A stretch of 64,000 bases of DNA. Source: Liriodendron chinense. Taxonomy: Eukaryota; Streptophyta; Magnoliopsida; Magnoliales; Magnoliaceae. Position 1 is the first letter of the stretch; the number at the start of each line of letters is the position of its first letter. The notes beneath the pieces are model-generated. The model saw only the letters and a list, made by a program, of their open reading frames with translations, was not told where the DNA came from and searched no databases. The position numbers and the translations under genes are program-made. The stretch is taken from the NCBI GenBank assembly GCA_003013855.2, contig PVNU02002795.1, positions 1 to 64,000 on the forward strand. Reading direction: 5' to 3'. This document shows, piece after piece, positions 48,152 through 57,670 of the stretch.

Positions 48152-50245
48152 GCTATCATAGGTGGCGTATACGAGACAACTATATGAAATCTAAAGTATC
48201 ATCATCAGCTGTGTAACCTTTGGATTTACAATTTTCTTCAATCTATCAAAGTTATGGTTCGGTCGACTTTCTTTTTAGGTTATATTAATGATGTTCAATT
48301 GAATGACTCCCTCCCTCCCTCTCAAGTAACATTTGGAAAGATCAATCATGCACTGCTGATTCTTTGTTAGTTTCAAATCTGTGATCAGTATGTCTTAGAT
48401 TCTTGTGCTGACGAGAAAATATCTCCTTAAAGTGTGATTTTCTTTTTCTATCTTGATGTTAATTTTTCTCGAAACATGTGAGACTATTTTTCTTGGTCAT
48501 TGGTGTGCTTTGTTGACACCAGTGGTACTTTCAGCAACTTTCCAACATTGTTTTTTTTTTTTTTTTAATGAATATCAAGCATTTTTATTAAGAAACGAAC
48601 TAAAAGGAACCTAAAAGTGGAACTGAACCTGATGAAGGTCGTAGCTTTTAGACCTAAAAGTGAAAACCAGTCTCACCATGTTTCACCGTATCCAAATATG
48701 ATTTGATTCGAGTTGGCTGTTGGACCCCAATTTCAGTTCTAGTTCGAGTTCTTCAAACCATGGTTAAAAGACTCAGCGACTCAAATAGGCTCATCTGGTT
48801 TCAAGTCGAGTCATGAGTCACCCAAGTTGGGGGTCACTGTCTGAGTGATCCATTGTGTTGAAACAGATTGGGTCTGACCAGGTCCGAGTCAACTCGGGCA
48901 AATCACACGGGGCTCATTGGAGTGTTAAAACCATGCATTTTATCCAGTACAATACAATTGGATTAGTTCAATAAACATATTCTGGACCATCAACCTGATG
49001 CAGGTATTTCAGGTGATTCACTTCATGGATTTGGTTCAGGAAGACGTGGGCAACTTGGGATTTCTATGGACAGAAAGAGTAGATCCTTTACTCTTCCCCA
49101 AGCTATTTATGGACTTGAAGATGTTGAGATAGGTTCCATCCATGCAAATGGCGATCACAGTGTGGCTTTGTCTGGTAAATAAATTCCTTTTGATCCTTTG
49201 CCATGCTATATGATATATTATATGCTTAATGAAGTTTGTTAGTCCAATCATGTCTATAGCTCCGTTTCCGCACACACCATGTGTGTGAAATCCAAGCATC
49301 CATGAGGCCAGCCCCAACTGGTTGATGCCCTGGCCAATCAGGTAGGCTAGTGTTGAAATGGACAGTTAAAAAGTTGGCCAAAGGTGCACATTCAATGTAC
49401 ACATGCTCCACCTAATCAGCTGACCTGCTTGATTCTTGGGCCAGTTAATAGACGTTCTAGGCCTAGCACACGTTTGGAGGTGTGTATGGGTGATGGGCTA
49501 TACACGTGAGAGTAGCAGACCTCTAGAACTTCATCCTCGATTCTTACTGATATTGATGGTACTTTTGCATCAGCTAATGGGAATTTGTACATTTGGGGCA
49601 GAGGATTCGGTGGTGCCTCAGATGCTTACTGCCCTCAGCTCTTGCCTTCACCTTTGAAATTTTCTCAAGTTGCTGTAGGATGGAATCATGCTTTATTATT
49701 AACAGGTGGGTATTCTTCAATATACCTTTGGACTTTCCTTGAATTTGTATGCATTAATTAGAGCGGTGTATATAGCTTTGTAAATAGTCTTCTGAGTTAC
49801 CTTACAGATAGTGGAGAAGTCTTTATGCTTGGTGGCAACCACCATGGGATGCTTAGTAATTCTCAGCAAATGAGCCATGAGAAGCCACTGCCCCTTCACT
49901 GTACTCCGTCTAGTCTGTCTACTAGCTCACATGGTAAGACACCCTTCTGTTCTTCTTTCCTGTTAGGACTGTCAACAGTCGGGTTCGGGTTGGGTCCTAC
50001 ACTACCCATATCTGGGTTAACTGGGCTTGGATCTTGCAGGGTCTGGGTCTAGTTCTAGAAGACCTAGACTGGATCTGATCAGGTCTGGGTACCTGTTGGG
50101 TACCACATTGGGTCTTTGGATCTAGGTTTCGAGTTGGGTTTTGGTACAAATAAGGGCTTTTAAATGGTTGGGCCCACTCAATGGATGCATTAGATTGCCC
50201 AAACATGTGCCACAAAACTTCATTTCTTTTTCTAGAATGACCAAT

Positions 50246-50328
<83 letters not shown>

Positions 50329-52099
50329 TTACTATTAAAACTAATGGGACCCAACCTGTACCCGAGTATACCTGACTTTTAACTGGTTCCAGTGCATGGA
50401 CCTGACACATACCCGATTAGACCCAATTTTTCAACCAGGCCAAAAAGTTGAGAGACTTGAACCCAACCCGATTTCTTAATGGGGTCCAGTAAATGGGACC
50501 AGGACCCATTAAAATCAGGTCGGGTCCATCAAGTACCTGCCGGTCCTCGTACCCATTGACAGTCCTAGTTCTGGTTGAAAACTGTGCAAGGACGCTGCCT
50601 TTTAAATTAAAAAATAAAAATAAAAATAAAAAGAAAAATAAATAAATAAAAATTGTGCTGACGTGTTGAGTCTCACTTGTCCAACACATCTATTTCTGAT
50701 ATTATTCAGAGCTTTCAGTTTGTGCAAGTGAATTATCCTATGATATGAAGCATTTGATATAATGATGAGCCTCACCATGGCAATCGCCTAGGTTGGGGGA
50801 TGCTAGCCGTTGAATATTTGGTTATTTTCTTTGTTGAGTTTAAAACAGTCGCTATATTTTCTTTCTCAACTGTCTATTTCTTTGGTCACATCATCATCAT
50901 CAATAATTAATAATAACAACCAGTCTGCTGCCCTGATTTTCTGCTGCCCTAACGTTCTGCCGCCCTGAAGTGGCCCAATAAAAGAGCACCATGTGTGCTT
51001 GTCAGATGCGAGCCCTACTCGCCCTTTTCATTGCAGCCCCACATCCGACAAGCACACATAACGCTGTTTCATTGAGCCATGCCAGCCCCTGATTGCAAGT
51101 AATCCGCATCCTGTATCAACATGAAATATTTTCAAAGGACCGTCCTTGTTACACGATACAGGTATATTGGCGGAATGATTTCTGATGATTTGTTTTTCCC
51201 AGAAGTTTGCAATACCCCTCTGATTTCTGTGAGAGTACCTGAGCTTAATGGCAAAAAGGTAGTGGTGGTTGCAGCTGGAGCTGAGCATTCTGCTATAGTA
51301 ACAGGTGAGCTAACATCTCCAATTTCAGGTGGGTTTTCTATTTTGGAGAAACGGAATGGAAATATGCCGGCATCTTGTAGTAAGTTCTGTGCTGTTCTTT
51401 CCTCACTGTGCATGTGGAAAATTTATACGGTGGGTTGAGATAGTTGATCTGCTGGCTCACAACTTGGATGGTCAATAGCCTAAAATGTTGAAGTGATCGG
51501 ATGACTTGGACATCTGGCTGCTTGTGTTTTTCCTGTTGAATGTGGACCGTTGTGCGAAGATTTATGGTGGTCAGATGTTGATCTAGTGGCCTGCCACTTG
51601 GATGGTTAATAGGCAAAAAATCATAGTGACCCAAAGAACTCCAACCATCCAGTTCCTGTAAGTTTCACATGTTGATTGTGGACCATTGCTCTCGTTTGAG
51701 AGAATCATTCCTTTTTTATTTGATTGATTCAGAAGCTACGTCGGCATTCCTTGAATTTTGGGATATGGCATTGGTGCACCATGAGATCAATGGTCCTGAT
51801 TGCCATAATCTACTGCCATGTGTACAAGAGATATAATAGAATTAATTAGTAACATGTGAGTCAGATCTGACGTCAATTTTCTTTTCCATATGATGGATGC
51901 AGAGAATGGAACAGTAATGACATGGGGCTGGGGAGAACACGGACAGCTGGGTTTGGGAAACACGTTCGATCAAACAAGTCCACAGATTGTAAGACTAACT
52001 GAGAGTGGGCCATCAGATGATCGTGGCCCTTTCAGAGTTTACTGTGGAAGTGGGTTTACTATTGCGGTCGGCTCAGTCAGTTCACGCTCTCAAAGTTGA
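34932..52099 (+). CDS. RCC1-repeat (UVR8-like fold) protein, 403 aa, eight exons
   Basis: Exons: 34932-35118, 42136-42282, 47476-47634, 49013-49174, 49574-49705, 49808-49933, 51203-51304, 51903-52099 (TGA). The total is 1212 nt with no internal stop, and every intron is GT-AG and phase 1. The protein is a likely seven-bladed RCC1 propeller: repeat cores WSWGAGTDGQLGTG, LTWGRGNCGQLGHG, FTCGDGSFGQLGHG, HGFGSGRRGQLG, YIWGRGFGGAS, a degenerate VFMLGGNHHGML, and MTWGWGEHGQLGLG, with ends such as CGGAHS, AGWNHS, CGMRHS, GWNHA and AGAEHS. Exons 1-6 each encode one blade; exons 7 and 8 share the last. It begins with an acidic EEEEEE stretch. RCC1 propellers serve as exchange factors or scaffolds; UVR8 uses the fold for UV-B sensing. 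UVR8's GWRHT motifs are absent here, so I call it RCC1-family only. The start is the first ATG in frame; upstream is the MITE at 34282. Confidence 0.9.
35286..35500. mobile_element. Tourist-like MITE
   Basis: The ends GGGCTCGTTTGGATG and CATCCAAACAACCCC are near-inverts, and the body pairs around AAGTGACTTAC/GTAAGTCACTT. Flanks are TTA on the left and TTG on the right, a 3-bp duplication with one change. Confidence 0.65.
35737..36098. mobile_element. Tourist-like MITE with TTA duplication
   Basis: The ends GGGGTCGATTGGATGG and, inverted, CTATCCAAACGACCCC are flanked by TTA on both sides (35734-35736 and 36099-36101). The interior repeats GTAAATGGTTTACTAGTAAATC and its complement many times, so the whole unit can fold. 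Confidence 0.78.
36142..37660. mobile_element. Rearranged copia-like element with inverted LTR fragments
   Basis: A ~200-bp segment at 36142-36345 (TTTATAGGTGAGAAAGAG ... GTTCTTGTATATATGAGAAG) recurs in inverted orientation at 37460-37660. Just after the left copy, TGATATCAGAGCC (36543-36555) matches the initiator-Met tRNA primer site on the plus strand. An open stretch at 36661-36849 with RHLRVIGMRENEG and a following SLWKKLHDLFERK resembles a copia gag start. The normal LTR order is direct, so the right copy has been inverted or comes from a second insertion. Confidence 0.65.
37109..37389. mobile_element. GGTATT-ended inverted-repeat element, copy A
   Basis: Left end GGTATTGAAAACAGGTACG and right end, complemented, GGTATTCAATAACGGTAACG. 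The interior is rich in GTAATGG and TGTTATGG words. Related to the copies at 37792 and 40417. Confidence 0.6.
37688..37717. repeat. Poly(G) run, 30 bp, after a TG repeat
   Basis: Thirty consecutive G follow a short (TG)n run. Length may be unreliable. Confidence 0.85.
37792..38114. mobile_element. GGTATT-ended inverted-repeat element, copy B
   Basis: The left end reads GGTATTCCGTAACGGTAACG followed by GTGGCCATAATGGCC. The right part carries GCCACCGTTACCTTTACG and GTAACGG words in inverse order, so the ends can pair. No coding capacity. Confidence 0.6.
38175..39300 (+). pseudogene. LINE (non-LTR retrotransposon) reverse-transcriptase remnant
   Basis: Broken frames together spell a plant L1-type reverse transcriptase: ASFITLISKKEGVECLRDFR, then KHVVSKAHDAFVEDRQ, then MLDVEKAYDHV, then SRGLRQGDPLSPFLL (38456-38755). 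The catalytic F/YADD position reads FVED near 38780, and stops and frame changes are frequent, so it cannot make active enzyme. It lies in intron 1 in the same orientation as the RCC1 gene. Degenerate downstream frames run to about 39300; the 3' end is not defined. Confidence 0.85.
39557..39612. repeat. Poly(G), poly(C) and (CA)n cluster
   Basis: A nine-base G run, then a nine-base C run and about 20 bp of CA units. Frames across it are low-complexity. Confidence 0.8.
40417..40815. mobile_element. GGTATT-ended inverted-repeat element, copy C
   Basis: Left end GGTATTCAATAATGGTAAATG with GTGGCCATAATGGCCACC just inside. The right end GTTTTTGAATACC completes the inverse. The middle (about 40565-40770) is unlike copies A and B and may be a secondary insertion. 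Confidence 0.55.
41187..41294. repeat. Two-copy ~59-bp tandem duplication, intron 1
   Basis: The block TCTCTGGACCTTTGGGAGGA followed by GGCAAGGAGCTTCT occurs twice in tandem with few differences. Confidence 0.85.
41430..41527. repeat. (TTA)n and (AG)n microsatellites
   Basis: A run of TTA units at about 41430-41453 and AG units at 41486-41527. Confidence 0.9.
42618..42695. repeat. Two-copy ~43-bp tandem duplication
   Basis: AGGTCCATGATCCAATCCAT followed by CCATCAGAATGG is repeated in tandem. Confidence 0.85.
43539..44359. mobile_element. Inverted-repeat element with AATGTTGTCAAAA ends
   Basis: The left end AATGTTGTCAAAAT and the right end ATTTTGACAACATT are perfect inverts 821 bp apart. 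Inside both ends are CGATTT/ACGATT-type words (GATTTACGATTC, GATTTGCGATAC). No transposase and no clear target duplication. Confidence 0.68.
44755..45208. repeat. Direct repeat pair, ~112 bp, 345 bp apart
   Basis: The block from ATCACAACA...GGGG to ATAATTATATTGGAGGA occurs at 44755-44867 and 45099-45208 with few changes. The second copy ends next to the minus-strand LINE fragment. Confidence 0.82.
45272..45780 (-). pseudogene. Possible LINE 3' end with RNase H-like remnant
   Basis: On the minus strand, a FKRAELEAIHMGIEHG segment (about 45500-45545) resembles the KAEL-A---G---A region of the RNase H-like domain that ends many plant LINEs. The strand ends in an A run opposite the T run at 45272-45285. 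Frames are broken. The identification rests on a short match. Confidence 0.45.
46267..46689. mobile_element. Mutator-like fold-back MITE with 9-bp duplication
   Basis: The ends GGACGTGGATTGCGTCCGAC and, complemented, GGACGCGGATTGTGTCCGAC begin arms of about 200 bp that pair across the element. The perfect 9-bp direct repeat GTAAATGTG flanks it (46258-46266 and 46690-46698), the duplication size of Mutator-like transposons. The ends also carry GTCCGACCACTGGTCGGAC, itself a palindrome. It is non-coding. Confidence 0.88.
47635..49012 (+). other. Intron 3 of the RCC1 gene (1.4 kb)
   Basis: Phase 1. It holds a partial MITE starting TAAGGGCATGTTTGGATA (about 47789), a 76-bp CT microsatellite (48073-48148) and an A/T-rich LINE-tail-like segment at 48550-48600. 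The acceptor is ATTTCAG|GTGATT. Confidence 0.8.
48073..48148. repeat. (CT)n microsatellite, 76 bp, intron 3
   Basis: Thirty-eight uninterrupted CT units. Confidence 0.93.
49964..50567. mobile_element. hAT-like inverted-repeat element in intron 6
   Basis: The ends TAGGACTGTCAA and TTGACAGTCCTA are perfect inverts, with GGGT/ACCC-rich subterminal zones. Flanks TTTCCTGT and GTTCTGGT agree at only five of eight positions, so the target duplication is doubtful. A 75-bp AT microsatellite sits inside (50251-50325). Confidence 0.65.
50251..50325. repeat. (AT)n microsatellite, 75 bp
   Basis: Uninterrupted AT units within the hAT-like element in intron 6. Confidence 0.93.
50995..51065. repeat. Small inverted repeat before exon 7
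   Basis: TGTGTGCTTGTCAGATG and its complement CATCCGACAAGCACACA lie about 35 bp apart, 140 bp upstream of exon 7 of the RCC1 gene. The intervening CTACTCGCCC stretch would be the loop. Confidence 0.7.
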
Positions 52100-53192
52100 T
52101 TTACCATTCAACGTGTCAAAAAGGTCAGCAGCATTGCTCTTTACAACATGGTTGTCCACTTTAATCTGTGCCATATATTCTCTAATCTTCTTTATGCAAC
52201 GGCTATTGATGATGGGGAATTACTGGGATCTCAAGTTTTCCATTTGTAAAAGTAGGTCCCAATTTTTAGTGATCCAGAATGTTGATATGTCAGGCTCCGT
52301 CGTTGATGACCAGACTGGAATCCTCTACAACGCCTGTTTTACACAGCACGTACACTCGAGCTTGTGGAGCCCATCGTGTTACATATGTAAAATCTACTCT
52401 GCCCATTTGGTTCTATCCTCAATTGAAGGACAGAGCAAACACAAAAATCAGCTATATTCACAACTCAGGCGGGTCACGCCATAGGGAACAATGGAGATGG
52501 TATGCCAACCAGAGGTTTGTAGTGGGTCCATCATGGTGTGCATCTTTCATCAAACCCATTAACAGGTGTAATAAATCAGCAGGATGAAGTGAAAATATAG
52601 AAATCTGCCTTATTCAAATATTACGCAGGCAACATCACGGGAACTCAGGAGCACTTTTACATTGTTTATCATTGGTGTGGCCCATCAGTTGTCTTTTCCT
52701 TATTGGGCCGATCTTTCTTTATGTATCACCTGGATGGAGTGGATTTACATATAAAATATGGTGGCCCCCACAGAGTTTGGGTGTTACATGCAACTGCATA
52801 AGACGGGTGTTGTAGACGATTATGGTCCTGGTTGACTGTTGCCCAAGAAATTATGGATGGATCCCACATCCTCTCAATTTATGGCCAGCAAGTAGGCAGG
52901 ACAGTTATCAGGATAAAATATAAATACAACAACAGTCTGCATTCAACTGAAGAAAGATGTAAGATTGGTAGGATTGGATCATCCATCTATGGAGGATTGA
53001 ACCAGAGAAATGATCTTGATCGTTGAACTGAGGGTCCACACTAGTACAAAGTGAAAACTGATCATTGTGCAGTATCCCATAAATCCAGAGTGAGAGGAAA
53101 TTAACTCTACAAAAGGGGTTTAGAAATGGAGAACAGCATCCGTGCACTCCAGAGCGGTGTTGGTGCCTTTCCATTGGAGTATTGCAAGTTAA
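52100..53192. other. 3' flank of the RCC1 gene; no gene
   Basis: Probable 3' untranslated region and flank. From about 52470 to 52820 the GGTGTGGCCCATC and GGTGGCCCCCAC words suggest another decayed inverted-repeat element. Open stretches here (for example 52005-52484) show no known motif. Confidence 0.5.
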
Positions 53193-54351
53193 GGGCCTGT
53201 TTGGATACTATTTAATGATTTTTTTTTGGAACTTCTTTAAGTTGATTATTTACTTTTTCTTACTTTAGTTAGTTTGGTTAGCCCCATTGTAAAATTAACT
53301 AGTGTGATAAAAGTTATTTAACCCAAGGGTTTTTTATTTTTCTTCTCTCTCATCTCTTTGTGATGGATGGTAGATATCAAATGAAGCCCCACATGATGGA
53401 CAATCCACCTCGAAGTGGGTTCCACATCAAAGGTGGACCACACATGATGGATAACCTATATTAATGTGGGCCCACACAATAGATGGTCCGCATCAAAGGT
53501 CAGCCCCTAATGATGAATGGCCCACAATAGATGGCCCTGCCTGATGGACAATCCACATCAAAGGTGGGTTCCATGTGATGGGCGATGGACATTGTAGATG
53601 GGCCCCACATGATTTCTGACCCACATCAAGGTGGGCTCCATATAATGGATGGTTCACATCAAAGGTTGGCTCCTAATGATGAATGGCCTACATTCAAGGT
53701 GGGCCTCACATGATGGAGATCAACATTGTAGGTGGGGCCCACGTGATGAGTGGTGGATATTGAAGGTGAGCCCCCCATGGACACTAAAACGGATGGCGGG
53801 CCCCATGTGATGGGTGATCCATATTAAGGTGGGCCCCACATGATGACAACTCTCATTGAAGGTCAGCCCCTGATGACGAATGACCCACACATCGAAGGCA
53901 GCTTGGATGATGGATGACCCACTTTGAAGTTGGGCCCCGCATGATGGACGCCCACATCTAATGCCCAATGTGATGGACGATCCACATCCAAGGTGGCCCT
54001 ACTCAATGGATAGCCCACATTGAGGGTGGGCCTTGTATGGTGGATGGTCCACATTGAAGGTTGGCCCCACACGATGGACAATTCATATTAAAGACAGGTT
54101 CAAGGTGGACCCAACATAATAACAGTCCATATCAAAGGTTGGCCTATGTGATGGATGGTGGATATTAAAGGGGGACCAAACAAAATTGAGGGATAATTAA
54201 TTATGTGATATTGGAAACCAAACATACCTTTTGACTTTTGGCTAACAAGTATGTTGTTTACCCATCATATTTATCTTTCAAATAAGTAGCAACCAAGATA
54301 AGCTGTTTGAGGTGTAAGTAGCTTATGTAAAACAACTTGCTATCTGCGCCC
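53193..54351. mobile_element. PIF/Harbinger-like element carrying a minisatellite
   Basis: Left end GGGCCTGTTTGGATA and right end, complemented, GGGCGCAGATAGCAAG are weakly inverse. The 3-bp duplication TAA flanks both sides (53190-53192 and 54352-54354). The centre is occupied by the minisatellite at 53377-54175. No transposase. Confidence 0.6.
53377..54175. repeat. Degenerate ~36-bp minisatellite
   Basis: About twenty imperfect units share the pattern CACATGATGGATGG-CCACAT-AAAGGTGGGCCC with variable spacing of roughly 28-40 bp. Units have diverged a lot, so the array is old. Confidence 0.85.
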
Positions 54352-54354
54352 TAA

Positions 54355-57300
54355 AAGAGTCAGATCTCAACGGTTCATCAACTGACCACACTTGGAACCA
54401 AAATCGAATTCAATGATTACTAAAGATGTATCATTTTAAAATGGTGGTGAATAAATAGGCTTCTAACCCAGTGACAGTTTACTGAACCCACACCCATGTA
54501 CAAGGGGTTGGCACACGTGTTTGATATCCAAGCCATACATCATTTATTTGATAGATTGAACGTCTTCTGATTATTGCACAGCCTCAATATAGATGCAATG
54601 GAATATGAAATGTCAGACCACCTAATGGACAACTTAGACCTCACACATCATGTGCCTAGGCACGTTAATTGGAAAAGCTAATCCTCTAAGGGTGTCAATG
54701 GGTCTGGTTGGGTTCAGTCGGATTGAGTTTGGGTCTAACCCAATCCTAATCCATTTATTAAGTGGGTTGAAACAATCAACCTTAACCCAACACATCTTTA
54801 AACGGGTCAACCCAAATTACAATATTGTCCAGATGTGCCACTATACATGTGGGACCTATGTTCCAGGGATCCCAACCATTGATCTGATGCAACCCGTAAT
54901 TAAAGGGCGATGACTAAAAGTCTCTCAGATTGGACGGTTGGAGAGAGCTGACAACCCATCATACCCGTAATTAAACGGATGTTCAAGTAGTAGCCGTCTT
55001 TATATATTATATTAAAAATTAAAATATGAAATTTATTTGATGGGGCTTCTTATCAAAATAAGGAGGCACCAATGGATAAGGATACTATTGCAGACATGGA
55101 TAAGAAAGGAACGGTTCTAATAGCACCTGCTGAAAGCGTTCTCCCATTACTCATGCTTTTCATTTCAAGAAGCATCTTCTCATACGATTGAAAGCGAAGT
55201 TCCGTATTTTCATGCTTTTCATTATATCCATGCTATAAATATCCACACATCCTCCAGCTATGAAATTAATTCAGTATTTGTCCACCATAAAAATTACAAG
55301 GTTGAGCTGCATGCCGTACACCACCATGCAGGCTATCATGCTTATCCACATGAAGTTGGTGTTGCTATACAATTCAGACATGTGACTGCACTTGTAATGA
55401 GTGTTTGTGCGAGTATATAAGTGTTGGGTATGCTAGAGTTGTGTTCGGCTCAAATTAAATTGAACACCTTATGAACCCAAGCATTAAGATAGACTGATTG
55501 AGATCAAATTTTTAAAAATTAGCCTTCTATTTAACCACCAATAGATAAGGTAATTAGATAATTTATGAAGAGAAAAGATTGTCTTTTAGATGGTTTGTTT
55601 TTGCCTTAAAGTTTTCATGGATTGTCACATCACCATGAAAATAGGAAACCGAATAAGTCAGATAAATTCAATTATCAAATGGCCCACCACATAAACATTG
55701 ATATTTTTTTGTGGGATGGGTCCATCAGGTGGCCCACCATATAAAATTGGATGCCATTGGTCAGATATGGCCCATCCGATGATTGGATTCACCTGATTTC
55801 TATGCATCATTGGAGAGCTCATGTGGGATGTGTTGGGAGCAATTTTACATTAAAGTAGCCTGGTCTAGTCTCCCCCCCCCCCCCCCGTAGTTGCATGTGA
55901 ATATTCCCAGCTTAAACTAACTAGTTACATGTGAATATTCCCAACTTGACCTAACCCAACTCAAGTTTGTTCAACCCCGATACTCACTCAAATTCAAATT
56001 GGGTTTGCATCTTCTTGTGTACGCTCATTTCTTGCACACATACGTGGACCAATGAGATATCATCGTGTGTTGGCACTATGGGCTTAATAATGACAAAATA
56101 TCACTCATGCCAGATGATATCTTTTGCTTTTATTCTTGAGTGATATGTATCCCATCATAAATGTAGTGGCACGAAACCATACGCATGTCTTTAAAGGAAA
56201 GGAAACGAAACGACGAATGACAAGTAGCTTTAATTCATGTGGCATGTGACCAATAAAGCGCACCTAATACATTTATAAGAGGCCTATCGAGGCAAGGATT
56301 CTATTACAGATCCGGATATGCTTGGTAAGGCCATCACTCACAAGCCTTCCAAAATGGGAGATCTTCTTAAAGACGTTAAAAAAATGGATGATTATACAGA
56401 TTTGAAGATCAGACCAATATCTGAGCAGATGAAATCAATAGATTGACCCGATCAAGATCCAGCGGCATTAGTTCCACAAATTTCATAAATATTCACGGTC
56501 ACGATAGGGGATCTTTGAAAATAGTCTGTGATCAAACCAGATCCCACGAGACAAAGCCCTAAAAACATTTCGAATATTGAAAATTACCTCAGCCATGCTG
56601 GCAAGAGATCTGAAAATGATTTAAGATATACGAAGATCTCTTGTGGGAAGAGCATATAAAAAGCCGTGGTTGTGACGGATCTTGAACCAACAAGAAAACC
56701 TTTGAGGGTTTTGCTGCTTTCAAAAGCTATAAAAAAAGAACGCGATGAAGAACTCCGGACCCATACCAAATACAATTTATCTTTAGTCTTTATATTTATC
56801 TCTATTTTTATCTTTTTTATCTTAATATAATCTAGCTTAGCGTTAGATTAGAATACTATTGTCTAGCGCCACTACTACAGTATACTTAGGAGTAGGATAA
56901 ATATCTATAACCTTTTGTTCTTAGATTCAGATCAATCAAGTCCTTATTTGGAAGATTAAATATTCTGATCATATCATGTTGACCATTTACCTAGATCGTT
57001 TGTCCATACGAGCTATTTATGTATTTATCTTTTTTATTTTATTTTTTTAGTTTATTTGATACTTTGTTGATTATAATAAGCATTTATTTATAAATTAATA
57101 AAATTGATATTGTTTTTAGCTTCTTTTATTTTAGTTTGTTCATCCTTATTCCATTGAAAAATATATATTAACTGCAATTATTGGTGAAATAGAAAGTCCT
57201 TAAAACATAAGGCAAAAAAAATCTATAAAAAATGACTACAATCGGTGGCTAACGAAGGTGGTTGAATCCTAAAATTTAGTATTAAACTATCCATATTAGC

Positions 57301-57530
57301 ATAAAGATTACCCAACATTGAGTTGAGTACACTTTGGTACGCATGAATGTTCCTAACACATGTGGCCATGTATTTGATTGAATTGTCCAAACACTTCTAA
57401 CCCGGACCTAACTTGAGGACAACTAGACCCAAACTTGGGTTGGTTCAATCGGTTTTGGGTTGATCCAAAATCAAGTTGCAACCCTAAGCCAAAGGGAGGC
57501 ATTTGCAGTAATCTAAACCCCAGTGGAGGT
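54355..57530. other. No gene seen
   Basis: Contains a TAAGGGTGTCAATGGG segment (54687) like a hAT end without its partner, a C run at 55872-55886, and long AT-rich sequence at 55000-57400. TATAAATA at about 55246 and CATATAAAAAGCC at 56649 look like promoter elements but lead to no coding sequence. I can name no gene here. Confidence 0.5.
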
Positions 57531-57590
57531 GTTTATATATTTATTCAAATAATCCAAACCAGGGGGAGGTGTTTGCAATTATCCCAATCC
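57494..57590. repeat. Three imperfect ~33-bp repeats before the carboxylesterase
   Basis: GGAGG(C/T)(A/G)TTT followed by ATAATC(T/C)AAACC-like words occurs three times, the last reaching the leader of the gene. The middle copy contains the TATA box. Confidence 0.6.
57531..57540 (+). promoter_or_regulatory. TATA box of the carboxylesterase gene
   Basis: GTTTATATAT would place transcription start at about 57565. That leaves a leader of 65-105 bp before either candidate ATG and argues against any start at 57569. Confidence 0.5.
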
Positions 57591-57670
57591 ATTTATTTAT
57601 GCGTCCTGCTTCGAGAGATCGAGAGCGAGAGATGGGAGATACAGAGAAGACAGAGAGAGAGGGAAGGGAG

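Noticed and set aside
34932..52099. Calling the RCC1 gene UVR8
   Set aside because: The GWRHT motifs needed for UV-B sensing are absent, and the protein lacks UVR8's C-terminal extension.
52005..52484. 159-residue frame overlapping the last RCC1 exon
   Set aside because: A different frame of the exon and its 3' flank, with no known motif.
53377..54175. CRISPR-like array of short repeats with spacers
   Set aside because: The units and intervals are all degenerate copies of one another, the genome is a plant, and no cas genes exist; it is a minisatellite.
55020..57100. Possible integrated pararetrovirus-like segment suggested by TATA-like and AT-rich sequence
   Set aside because: No coding motif or primer site is visible; promoter-like words alone are not evidence.
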